Shown: positions 21,586 to 29,102 of the stretch, in pieces | How the letters are laid out: each line of letters begins with the position of its first letter | Position numbering within the stretch: position 1 is the stretch's first letter | Assembly (NCBI GenBank): GCA_964553925.1 | Contig: CAZKNR010000436.1 | Span: 1-39,183 of the forward strand | Source: DAISKN01 sp964553925 | GTDB taxonomy: Bacteria; Acidobacteriota; Vicinamibacteria; Marinacidobacterales; SMYC01 | Reading direction: 5' to 3' | DNA: 39,183 nt | Notes under the pieces: model-generated | Databases searched by the model: none | Told to the model about the DNA's origin: nothing | What the model saw: the letters and a program-made list of their open reading frames with translations, nothing else | Made by a program: the position numbers and the translations under genes

Positions 21586-22206
21586 TCAGGACTTGGGGGG
21601 TTGAGCGACCGATCGCATGATGTCGGCGACCCACGCTGGAGCGTAGCGGATATCATCCAGGAGCTGCTGCTTGTCGGTGTAGGAGAGCCGTCGGCGCAAC
21701 GCCACGATGGTCCGATCGTTCACATGCCGCTTGCCGAGCCAGCGCAGCGCCTGGATCACCGTGCCGCTGATGCGACCGGCAGTGGCCATTTGTTTGGGGG
21801 TGGTGTGCTTGAGGACGATCTGTCGTCTGCCGAGCTGGACCTTGCGCGAGCGACCGTCTGTGAGGAACACAGTCCGGACCGGAACTTGGTCCGACAAGCC
21901 GAGCACGTTCGCTGCATGGGCGCCGGCTGCCTGGATACGAGAACTCTCTCGGTCTTTCAGGGCATTGGCGATGTCGTCCGTGCCGGCAGAAAGAAGACCC
22001 AGCCGGGGATCTTGGCGAGGGTAGTCGTACAGCCCGCGGGCAAGCTTGCGAATAGTGCCAGCGCGCGCGCTCCGGCTGAGGGCCAAGTCGATGGCGTTGC
22101 GCGGACCCAAATCGAGGAAGTCGGCCGGAGTGAACACGCAGCCTGCCCCTTTCCGGATAATTCTCTTAAGTATCTGTGAATCAATCGATTGCGCGTGCTT
22201 GGCCAT
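21586..22206 (-). CDS. DUF6088 / AbiEi-like antitoxin
   Basis: A 206-aa protein of the DUF6088 group, the antitoxin partner of AbiEii-like nucleotidyltransferase toxins. Features: an N-terminal helical DNA-binding part (SQILKRIIRKGAGCVFTPADFLDLG, in parts), ALSRSARAGTIRKLARGLYDYPR with the wing-like turn, then VPVRTVFLTDGRSRKVQLG and the HTTPKQM loop. It should repress its own operon. Upstream is an AT-rich stretch with a near-perfect inverted repeat and a TATATA box. The gene is intact, while the toxin that follows 2 bases later is reduced to its ends, so the module now makes antitoxin only. Confidence 0.82.
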   Translation of the reverse strand: MAKHAQSIDSQILKRIIRKGAGCVFTPADFLDLGPRNAIDLALSRSARAGTIRKLARGLYDYPRQDPRLGLLSAGTDDIANALKDRESSRIQAAGAHAANVLGLSDQVPVRTVFLTDGRSRKVQLGRRQIVLKHTTPKQMATAGRISGTVIQALRWLGKRHVNDRTIVALRRRLSYTDKQQLLDDIRYAPAWVADIMRSVAQPPKS

Positions 22207-22211
22207 GACTG

Positions 22212-22248
22212 TTTTGACAGAAGACTATATATGTTTTTCTGTCGAAAA
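22212..22248 (-). promoter_or_regulatory. Inverted repeat and TATATA box of the DUF6088 operon
   Basis: GACAGAA (22216-22222) pairs exactly with TTCTGTC (22237-22243), and the flanking TTTT/GAAAA extend the match with one extra base. The 14-base centre contains TATATA on the minus strand (22226-22231), about 20 bases before the ATG at 22206. A repressor bound to the arms would span the -10. Confidence 0.55.
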
Positions 22249-22309
22249 CAACTCTTTCGGATCAATCGCTACGCTCAGTACGTTACGAGCTGCCTGGACA
22301 CGCGAGGTA

Positions 22310-23212
22310 CTAGCGCGTCAGCCACCACTTCATCGTCTTCGACACCATCTCGCTCGCGTCCTGCTGCACGAAGTGGCCCGCGCCGGGGATGGTGACGAGC
22401 GTCAGGTCCTTCTCGAGCCACTCCCAGGTGTCGTTGAGCGCGCCCGCGAGGAGCGCCTGGTCCGCGAGACCGTGGAACATGAGCACCGGCATCTGCGCTT
22501 TTGGCAGCGGCGGCGCCGGGGGAGGCTCGACTCCCGGCTGAACTCTCGGATAGTTCGCCTTGTAGATGTTCAGCATCGCGGTGAAGTCCGACTTCTGAAA
22601 CGCTTCGACGTAGCGCTTCTTCGCCTCCGGGTCCTTCACCCATCCCGAGAGCGTTTCCGGCGTCATCGGCATCCCGAAGAAGACGTCGGGCGCCGTGGGG
22701 TCCTTTTCCTGGAACGCCCGGGCGTAGGCGCTGTTCTCGTATTGCTTGGGGTTCGTCAGGAGCTCGCGGGTGAGGCCGTTGGGATGGGGGAGATTCAGGA
22801 TGACGAGCTTCTCCACCATCTGCGGCTGAGTCAGAGCGAGAAACCAGGCGACGGCGCCTCCCCAGTCGTGCCCCACGACGATGGCCTTGTCTTTCCCCAG
22901 ATGACGGATGACCGCGGCGACGTCGCCCACGAGAAGGGGCATGGCGTAGCTCTCGACGCCCGCGGGTTTGTCGCTCAGGTTGTAGCCCCTGAGGTCGATG
23001 GCGACCGTCTGGAAGTCGCTCGAGAGCGCGTCCATCTGATCGCGGAAGCTGTACCAGAAGTCGGGAAAGCCGTGGAGCATCACGACCAGCGGACCCTGGC
23101 CCAGGCTCGCGTAGTGGATCTTCACTCCGCTGCTGTCGGCGAATCCGTGCTCGACACGGTCGTAAACGTCAGAGGCCATGGCCGCCCCCGCCAGGAACAA
23201 CAAAACGTGCAT
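22310..23212 (-). CDS. Exported alpha/beta hydrolase, epoxide-hydrolase-like
   Basis: A 300-aa alpha/beta-fold hydrolase with a short signal peptide (MHVLLFLAGAAMA). The oxyanion motif is HGFP (47-50), the nucleophile elbow GHDWGG puts Asp116 as nucleophile, Asp251 (HGLADQ) is the acid and His280 (GAGHFV) the base. An Asp nucleophile and HGFP fit epoxide hydrolases and haloalkane dehalogenases rather than esterases; the cap Tyr residues that would settle it for epoxide hydrolase cannot be placed surely. The ATG shares its A with the stop of the upstream AcnX-type gene (TGATG), so the two are translationally coupled. Confidence 0.87.
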   Translation of the reverse strand: MHVLLFLAGAAMASDVYDRVEHGFADSSGVKIHYASLGQGPLVVMLHGFPDFWYSFRDQMDALSSDFQTVAIDLRGYNLSDKPAGVESYAMPLLVGDVAAVIRHLGKDKAIVVGHDWGGAVAWFLALTQPQMVEKLVILNLPHPNGLTRELLTNPKQYENSAYARAFQEKDPTAPDVFFGMPMTPETLSGWVKDPEAKKRYVEAFQKSDFTAMLNIYKANYPRVQPGVEPPPAPPLPKAQMPVLMFHGLADQALLAGALNDTWEWLEKDLTLVTIPGAGHFVQQDASEMVSKTMKWWLTR

Positions 23213-23658
23213 CAACGTTCTCCTTCATCTTCGATGTCAAGAAGGCCGGTCTCCTGGATCTGGATCCGCTGGCCCGTCCGGAGCCGGGCGAAATCCTCGG
23301 GGGAGACGGCGAGAATGGGGATCGGTTTCTGGTACATCTCGTCGGCCACTATCGAGGCGAGAGCGAGAAACGCATCTTCTCCGCGGCTCACGATGGCGGC
23401 GGGAGCGGTTCCGGCGCGGATGGCCTCCAGGAGGATCTGGGTTGTCGTGCTTGACCCTTTCGTGAACGGAATCGCGAGGACTCTGCCGGCCGCGCGCTCT
23501 CCGGAAAGAGGATGCCTCCGATCGAGAATCTCTCCGGTCTTGGGATCGTATCCACCCCAGAAGCTCAGCGGCTCGGAGCTCACGAGGGCGATGCCACGAG
23601 CCCGCCCGCGAACGACGGCGCGGGCCTCGATCGAGAGATGGTAGGATGACGCCGTCAT
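23212..23658 (-). CDS. AcnX-type swivel-domain protein (DUF126), small subunit without its large subunit
   Basis: A 148-aa protein of the aconitase X swivelling-domain family (DUF126): RGRARGIALVSSEPLSFWGGY, DPKTGEILDRRHPLSGE, AGRVLAIPFTKGSSTTT and GTAPAAIVSRGEDAFLALASIVADEM are all hallmarks. In known enzymes this small subunit pairs with a large [Fe-S] subunit: phosphomevalonate dehydratase in archaea and cis-3-hydroxyproline dehydratase in bacteria. No large subunit is found in this window; instead the next gene is an alpha/beta hydrolase, coupled by a TGATG overlap. The ATG is part of a CATG shared with the divergent small gene at 23657. Either the large subunit is encoded elsewhere or this is a stand-alone variant. 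Confidence 0.82.
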   Translation of the reverse strand: MTASSYHLSIEARAVVRGRARGIALVSSEPLSFWGGYDPKTGEILDRRHPLSGERAAGRVLAIPFTKGSSTTTQILLEAIRAGTAPAAIVSRGEDAFLALASIVADEMYQKPIPILAVSPEDFARLRTGQRIQIQETGLLDIEDEGER

Positions 23659-23860
23659 GCTCGCGCTCGCTTTGCTCCAGATTGCGCTATCACGCTATCC
23701 CATTCTCGATCCCGGGTCCAGGCGCATTACCTGTCGAGCTACGATCGCTCTCGCCCGTGGGGCGGAGCGCCTCGAGATCGAGATCCGCGTGCTTCAACCG
23801 GGGTGGAATGAATTCCGCTACGAGCTATGGGGCCAAGAGAGCCAAGGGAGGATGCCATGA
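23657..23860 (+). CDS. Short hydrophobic-start protein upstream of PP2C, uncertain
   Basis: A 67-aa frame with a hydrophobic start (MLALALLQIAL) and no recognised family. Support: a TAGGAT hexamer ends 9 bases before its ATG (leaderless type) and its stop overlaps the PP2C start in ATGA. Against: the PP2C gene has its own GGGAGG ribosome binding site inside this frame, and the composition is not distinctive. Its start and that of the minus-strand AcnX-like gene are in one CATG. It may be a small leader peptide for PP2C or just the transcribed leader. Confidence 0.35.
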   Translation: MLALALLQIALSRYPILDPGSRRITCRATIALARGAERLEIEIRVLQPGWNEFRYELWGQESQGRMP

Positions 23861-24771
23861 TCGACAGGAGCGAGCTCGATACCGCCGAATTTCCTCTGCC
23901 GCTCGAAGCGGGCGAACCACCGCGAGAGTTTTCGTCGCAGGTCAGAATCGACGTGGCCGCGCTCTCGGACAAGGGGAAAGTGCGCGAGCACAACGAGGAT
24001 CACTTCTTCGTAGCCCGGGGGGGGCGTCACCTTGCGACCCTCCTCACGAACATCCCCTCGAGCGACGTTCCGACACGGTTCGAAGAAACCGGCTACCTGA
24101 TGATCGTCGCCGACGGCATGGGGGGCCACGCCGGAGGCGAGGTCGCGAGCCGGATGGCCATCGCCACACTCATCAACATCGTTCTGCACATGCCCGACTG
24201 GATCCTGCGCCTTGACGAGGAGCACGCGCAGAAGGTGATGGACCGCGCGGCCGAGCGCTACCGGAAGGTGCACGAAGCCCTCCAGGAAAAGGCGCGGCTC
24301 GATCCTGAGTTGCGTGGCATGGGGACGACAATGACTGCCGCGCAAAGTCTCGGCGACGATCTCTTCGTCACCCACGTGGGTGATTCGAGGGCCTACCTGT
24401 TCCGCGACGGAAAGCTCCAGCGTTTGACGCACGATCAGACACAGGCGCAGTTGATGGCGGACATCGGGATGATCTCGCAGAAAGAAGTGGCGCGGCACCG
24501 GCTGCGGCACGTCCTCACGAGCGCTCTCGGGGGCCTGGAGAAAGCGGTTCGCGCCGACATCCAGAGGCTCAAGCTCACCGACGCCGACCGGCTGCTGCTG
24601 TGCACCGACGGGCTCACCGACATGGTGGACGACGAAGGGATCGCGCGGGTGCTCGCCGGAGCGGAGTCCTCCGATGAGGCCTGCCGTCAGCTGGTGGACC
24701 TCGCACTCGAGAACGGAGGCAAGGACAACGTGACCGTTGTCCTCGCGCGCTACTCGATTCCAGAGTCCTGA
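23857..24771 (+). CDS. PP2C-family serine/threonine phosphatase
   Basis: A 304-aa PPM/PP2C phosphatase that removes phosphate from Ser/Thr using two metal ions. Key parts: NED at 46-48 (Asp48), ADGMGGHAGGE at 85-95 (Asp86), GMGTTMTAA, HVGDSRAYLFRDG, CTDGLTDMV with a metal Asp, and GKDN near the end (Asp290). No membrane segment, so cytoplasmic. GGGAGG (23846-23851) stands 5 bases before the ATG at 23857, which fixes the start. It runs convergent to the HscC Hsp70 gene, with 22 bases between the stops; no kinase gene is nearby, so its kinase partner is elsewhere. Confidence 0.92.
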   Translation: MIDRSELDTAEFPLPLEAGEPPREFSSQVRIDVAALSDKGKVREHNEDHFFVARGGRHLATLLTNIPSSDVPTRFEETGYLMIVADGMGGHAGGEVASRMAIATLINIVLHMPDWILRLDEEHAQKVMDRAAERYRKVHEALQEKARLDPELRGMGTTMTAAQSLGDDLFVTHVGDSRAYLFRDGKLQRLTHDQTQAQLMADIGMISQKEVARHRLRHVLTSALGGLEKAVRADIQRLKLTDADRLLLCTDGLTDMVDDEGIARVLAGAESSDEACRQLVDLALENGGKDNVTVVLARYSIPES

Positions 24772-24793
24772 TCCGGGGGAAACCGCCAGAGAC

Positions 24794-26494
24794 TCACCAG
24801 AAGCCGGGACCGCCCTCGATGCGATCGAGCCCCTGGAGGAGCTCTTGCCGTGCTTTCGCGATCTCGCGCAGGTCCTGGCGCGCGAGCACGGCTTCGAAGC
24901 CCGCGAGAAGTCGGCTCACGTGCTGGCGGAGGTCGCCGAGAGACTCCTCGAAGAGACGCTCCGCCCGCGCCATCGCCGTGCGGTTCTCGAGCGTCTCTCG
25001 AGGGTGGACTTTCATCCCCTCGAGCTCTTTCAGCCGCGCCCGAATCTCTTCGGGGGTCATGGAGCCCGGGCTGCCCTCGATCACCAGGGTCTTTCGCCCG
25101 CCTCCGGCGACGGCGGTGTCGATCTCGAGAAGGCCGTTGATGTCGTAGGTGAACCGGACCGAAATCGCCCGTTCGCGGGCGTTTCCCGGCGGAAGTGGGA
25201 CGCTCATCGAGCCGATCCGTACGTTGTTCTCGAGCCTGCGGCTTTCCCCCTGGTAGATGTCGAAGCGGACCTCCCGCTGGTCTTCGTGAATCGCGAAGTA
25301 CGTTTGTTCCCGGCTCGCGGGAACGACGGTGTTGCGCTCCAGGATTGGCGAGAACTCGCGCCCTATGACGTTCCGATTCTCGTCGACGACGGCGGTATTC
25401 ACCCCAAGGGAGTAGGGGCAGACGTCGGTCAACACGGTTTCGGAGAGCGCGCGATCGCGGGCCTTCAGCCCCGCCTGAATCGCCGCACCCAGGGCCACCG
25501 CCTCGTCGGGGTGGACGTGGGTCATGGGAAATCGGCCGAAGAGCCTGGCCGCGAGCGCGTGCACCAGGGGCATGCGCGTCGCGCCACCGACCAGCACGAC
25601 GGCTTCGAGGGCCGCGACGTTCATTCTCGCGTCGCGCATCGCCCGCTCGACGGGACGGCGCATCCTTTCGATGAGCGCCTTCGCGAGCCGCTCCAGATCC
25701 CGCCGATTCACCGTCCACTCGTGGGCGTGGCCTTCGAGGACGAGCTTCATCGCCGCGCTCTCGGTGTTCGAGAGCCCGCGCTTCGCGATCTCGGCCTGCT
25801 TTCGAAGGACGCTGGTCTCGATGGGAGCGAGCGTTCCGGGCTTCAACTGGGCCCGTTCGAGGAATGCGTCGGCAAGGATTTGGGTGAAGTCGTCGCCCCC
25901 CAATTGATTGTCCCCTGCCGAAGCATGGACCTCCATGACGCCGTCGAAGAGCTCGAGCACGGACACGTCGAACGTGCCTCCTCCGAGATCGAAGACCAGG
26001 AACGTGCTCTCGTTCGGAGCCTCGTGAAGACCGTAGGCGATGGCGGCCGCCGTCGGCTCGTTTACCAGGCGCTCGACCTTCAGCCCCGCGAGCTCACCCG
26101 CCAAACGCGTCGCTTTGCGCTGCTTATCGTTGAAGTACGCCGGTACGCTGATGACCGCCTCGACCACCGGCTCTTGCAGATACGCCTCGGCGTCGGCCTT
26201 CAGCGCTCGCAGCACGAAGGAAGAGAGCTCCTCCGGGCGTAACCTCCGGTCCCCCAGGCGGGTGATGCGCTCCGTTCCCATGAATCGCTTGAAGCTCGCG
26301 ACCGTGCGGTCCGGGTGGGTGATGAGGCGTTCCTTCGCCGCCTGGCCGACGAGAACGCGCCCGTCGTCGTCGAGCCCCACGACGCTTGGCGTCAGATTGG
26401 CGCCGAGAACGTTCGGGATGAGCCGCGCGCCGCCGTCTCGGAACAGGCCGATGAGGCTGTTGGTGGTGCCGAGGTCGATGCCAACGATCGTCAT
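24794..26494 (-). CDS. hscC: HscC-type Hsp70 chaperone
   Basis: A 566-aa Hsp70 protein, close in length to E. coli HscC (Hsc62) and shorter than DnaK. The ATPase domain has GIDLGTTNSLIG at the start, NEPTAAAIAYG, VFDLGGGTFDVSVLE and VLVGGATRMP; the C-terminal substrate domain is short (about 380-500) with a helical lid that lacks the DnaK acidic tail. It refolds or holds proteins in an ATP cycle driven by a J-protein. The ATG at 26494 overlaps the stop of the J-domain gene upstream by four bases, and that protein has the DjlC-like atypical J-domain known to pair with HscC. The two are surely a functional pair. Confidence 0.9.
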   Translation of the reverse strand: MTIVGIDLGTTNSLIGLFRDGGARLIPNVLGANLTPSVVGLDDDGRVLVGQAAKERLITHPDRTVASFKRFMGTERITRLGDRRLRPEELSSFVLRALKADAEAYLQEPVVEAVISVPAYFNDKQRKATRLAGELAGLKVERLVNEPTAAAIAYGLHEAPNESTFLVFDLGGGTFDVSVLELFDGVMEVHASAGDNQLGGDDFTQILADAFLERAQLKPGTLAPIETSVLRKQAEIAKRGLSNTESAAMKLVLEGHAHEWTVNRRDLERLAKALIERMRRPVERAMRDARMNVAALEAVVLVGGATRMPLVHALAARLFGRFPMTHVHPDEAVALGAAIQAGLKARDRALSETVLTDVCPYSLGVNTAVVDENRNVIGREFSPILERNTVVPASREQTYFAIHEDQREVRFDIYQGESRRLENNVRIGSMSVPLPPGNARERAISVRFTYDINGLLEIDTAVAGGGRKTLVIEGSPGSMTPEEIRARLKELEGMKVHPRETLENRTAMARAERLFEESLGDLRQHVSRLLAGFEAVLARQDLREIAKARQELLQGLDRIEGGPGFW

Positions 26495-27816
26495 CGGACC
26501 CGCCTGGTCTTGTTGGCCAGGTGGCCGACCCACTGCTGCATCCGCTCCTCGAGAGCGCGGATCTGCTCCGGGCTCAGTTGGCTCTGTACCTTCACCAAGA
26601 GCGGCGCGGCGTCGGGAGCGAGCTTCTCATCGCCGGACGCCAGGCGGAGCCAGAAGAAGGCGGACTCGGGATTGCGCAGGGATTCGGGCTCCTCGGCCAG
26701 CAGGCGCCCGAGACGGAACTGCGCCCAGCGGACTTCCAGCAGGGCGGCTTTCTGGTACCACGCCGCCGCCAGCGTCGGACTTGCGGGTACCCCTCGACCC
26801 TCTTCGTACAGATTCCCGATCCGGGCCATTGATTCGGCGTCGCCCCTGCGGGCGGCGCGGCTGAACCATTCGAGCGCCTTCGCCGCGTCCGGTTCGCCCG
26901 CCCACCCCTCGAGGTAGGCCTGTCCCAGACCTCTCTGGGTGATGGTGTCTCCCTGCGCGGCGGCGCCTAGTAACAGGTCGAACTCCTTTCTCGGATCCTT
27001 TGGAACCCCCTGCTCCCCCGCCAAGTCGAGATCGTTCGACGTCGCAATGGGACGGTTGGAGTCTCGGATCGTGGGCGATGGCGCGGGGCAGTTGCGGAGT
27101 GTGAGCACCAAGAACACGCCGAGGTAGTAAACAAGCGTAGGCACCCGTCCGAGCCAATCGGTGAGCCTATCGAAGTTCGGGAGATGGTCGTCGAGCCATC
27201 CCTGGCTTCTGGATTCCGTGAGCGCGAACATCTCGCGATTCTCGAATCCCCGGAGGGGGCGCTCGGTGAACGCGGAATGCATTGCGCGCAGCAAGGATTC
27301 GACGGCCTCCGGAGGACCGAAGAACCGGTGAAGCCGGAGGCCGTCTTCGCGGAATCGAAACTCGTGGTCGAGGAGAACGAGAACCGGGCGCGCGAGTTTC
27401 TGCCCGCCCTCGAGGAGAAAGCTGAAGAGCCGCGCCGCGAATTGCGCGCGTACGTCGAGGCTCCAAAGGGATTCGTGGGAAAGAATCGCCCGCCAGCTTT
27501 CCTCGTTCCCTCGCGTGCTCCCACCGGCGTACAGCCGGCGCACGCGCTCCATCAACTCTTCGACCCGCCGAGTCACGCTCGCCCGCTCGTCCATGACGTC
27601 GGTCGGGACCGGGGGGACGAGAGGCTCGAGGGGCGTGGCTCTTTCACGCTCCGCGAAGCTAGCGAGCGCCAGCGCCATTTCGTAGGCGTTTCGAAGCTCC
27701 TGGAATCCCCTGGGGTCGTCTTCGGGGTTATTCGTCTTCAGGCGGAGGGCATAGGCCTTCTTGATCGCCCTCCGGTCGCGCGTGGGACCGATCCCGAGGA
27801 CTTCCCAGGGAGTCAC
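26491..27816 (-). CDS. Atypical J-domain membrane protein with Sel1 repeats (DjlB/DjlC-like)
   Basis: A 441-aa protein. Residues 1-50 form a J-domain (TPWEVLGIGPTRDRRAIKKAYALRL, in parts, then GFQELRNAYEMAL). The usual HPD motif is absent; the loop reads NNPEDDP, as in the DjlB/DjlC group that works with HscC. A membrane helix (LVYYLGVFLVLTL) lies near the middle, followed by Sel1-type repeats (GQAYLEGWAGEPDAAKALEWF, in part; YEEGRGVPASPTLAAAWYQKAAL), which usually bind proteins. The GTG at 27816 is taken as start because the J-domain begins right there; codons further upstream overlap the divergent GGCT gene. It is coupled to HscC by an ATGA overlap, so the Hsp70 would be recruited to the inner membrane. 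Confidence 0.82.
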   Translation of the reverse strand: MTPWEVLGIGPTRDRRAIKKAYALRLKTNNPEDDPRGFQELRNAYEMALALASFAERERATPLEPLVPPVPTDVMDERASVTRRVEELMERVRRLYAGGSTRGNEESWRAILSHESLWSLDVRAQFAARLFSFLLEGGQKLARPVLVLLDHEFRFREDGLRLHRFFGPPEAVESLLRAMHSAFTERPLRGFENREMFALTESRSQGWLDDHLPNFDRLTDWLGRVPTLVYYLGVFLVLTLRNCPAPSPTIRDSNRPIATSNDLDLAGEQGVPKDPRKEFDLLLGAAAQGDTITQRGLGQAYLEGWAGEPDAAKALEWFSRAARRGDAESMARIGNLYEEGRGVPASPTLAAAWYQKAALLEVRWAQFRLGRLLAEEPESLRNPESAFFWLRLASGDEKLAPDAAPLLVKVQSQLSPEQIRALEERMQQWVGHLANKTRRVR

Positions 27817-27889
27817 GCGACCACCATTTTCATATTGACTAGCATACCCTGTCTCCTCCCGCCCGTCGGCCGTGCTAGTCTCTGAGGAA

Positions 27890-28327
27890 ATGTGGGGTCC
27901 CAAGGTCTGGATTTTCTTCTACGGCTCGTACATGAATCCGGAGGTGCTTCGCGAGGCCGGCCTCGAGCCGGGGAATCTCGAGCCCGCCCGCCTCTCGGGC
28001 TTCGACATCGTCATCGGACCGAGGGCGAATCTCGTCCGGTCGGACCGGCATGTCGTCTACGGGGTCTGCGCGCAGGCCACGCACCAAGATCTCGACCGGC
28101 TCTACGCGCACGCACGAAACGTCCTGGGCGAGGTTTATCTGCCGGAGCCGGTTCTCGCGGACCTCCTTGATGGAAGCTCGAGACCAGCGCTCTGCTACCT
28201 CTGTCCGGAGATGGCGCCGCGCCCGGCGGAGGCGGGATACGTCGATCGGATCCTGGCGCCCGCGGAGAGACTCGGGTTTCCTCCCTGGTACCTCGAGAGG
28301 ATTCGAAGCTTCAAGCCGAGGTCCTGA
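27890..28327 (+). CDS. Gamma-glutamylcyclotransferase-fold protein
   Basis: A 145-aa GGCT/AIG2-fold protein. FFYGSYMNPEVL gives the YGS loop that binds the substrate carboxylate; LVRSDRHVVYGV and LDRLYAHARNVLGEVYLPE follow. In cyclotransferases a Glu stands after the LDR helix; here that place has Tyr-Ala-His, so classical activity is doubtful. Proteins with this exact sequence pattern are widespread and carry a GGCT label. The ATG at 27890 has GAGG just before it, and TAGTCT 8 bases upstream would give a nearly leaderless message; an in-frame GTG at 27872 is the alternative. It diverges from the J-domain gene and ends 4 bases from the convergent PAP2 gene. Confidence 0.8.
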   Translation: MWGPKVWIFFYGSYMNPEVLREAGLEPGNLEPARLSGFDIVIGPRANLVRSDRHVVYGVCAQATHQDLDRLYAHARNVLGEVYLPEPVLADLLDGSSRPALCYLCPEMAPRPAEAGYVDRILAPAERLGFPPWYLERIRSFKPRS

Positions 28328-28331
28328 GAGC

Positions 28332-29102
28332 CTAGCGCGCCGAAGGGAAGTCGTCGCTCGAACCGAGCCACGTCATCTGGATTCCGATTCCGCCCGGAGC
28401 GAGCGTGGGGCTCACCGCAAAACGAGCATTTCTGATCTCGAGAGTAACTGTGCGGCCCACCAGGATCCCCACCGCGGCGCCGAAAACCACGTCGCTCAGG
28501 TAGTGCTTTCCCTCGTTCATTCGCGAGGCCGCGACGTATCCGGCCACCGTGTACGCCGGGACTCCGACCTTCCAGCCATAGTGGCGCTGCAGCACCGTGG
28601 CGGTCGCGAACGTGCCGGAAGAGTGTCCCGACGGAAACGAAGCCTGGTTCGAGCCGTCGGGACGCTCCCTTCGGACCAGGAGCTTCACCCCTGCCGTGAG
28701 TGACTGCGTCACCACCTGGGCCCGTACCAGGTCGCGCCCCAGGAGCTCGATCCCCTGGTGCTTGGAGAGCTTTCCAATCCCGTAGGTCGCGAACGCTCCT
28801 CCCACCTGCACCAGGCTGCCCCCGAGGTATTTGCCCGGGTCGAAAAACTCGTCGAGCGCCGTCTCCTCGTGAAGCGTCGAGTTGAAATCGCTCTCCGCGA
28901 TGTCCTGATCGAACGGCCAGGCAACCAGGGCCGCGCCCAGGCCCACACTCACCGTCACCAGATTCTCTCGGGTGGTGAAGACGTTCTTGAAATCGATCCC
29001 AATCTGACGAACGAGCCGCGGACGTTCGGTCTTCTCGGTCGACTCCGCCTGATCGATGGCCGAGAGCGAGAGAAGCCCCAAGACGAGAGGCTGAACGATC
29101 AC
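28332..29102 (-). CDS. PAP2-family lipid phosphatase
   Basis: A 256-aa membrane-associated phosphatase. The three PAP2 motifs are present: KLLVRRERP, then SFPSGHSSGTFA, then SRMNEGKHYLSDVVFG with the catalytic His. PAP2 enzymes remove phosphate from phosphatidate, undecaprenyl pyrophosphate or lipid A-like substrates. A signal-like start (MIVQPLVLGLLSLSAID) puts the active site in the periplasm. The GTG at 29102 overlaps the sensor kinase stop (GTGA), so it is the last gene of an OMP-regulator-kinase-PAP2 operon, which suggests regulated remodelling of envelope lipid. A longer frame upstream is a shadow of the kinase gene. Confidence 0.86.
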   Translation of the reverse strand: MIVQPLVLGLLSLSAIDQAESTEKTERPRLVRQIGIDFKNVFTTRENLVTVSVGLGAALVAWPFDQDIAESDFNSTLHEETALDEFFDPGKYLGGSLVQVGGAFATYGIGKLSKHQGIELLGRDLVRAQVVTQSLTAGVKLLVRRERPDGSNQASFPSGHSSGTFATATVLQRHYGWKVGVPAYTVAGYVAASRMNEGKHYLSDVVFGAAVGILVGRTVTLEIRNARFAVSPTLAPGGIGIQMTWLGSSDDFPSAR

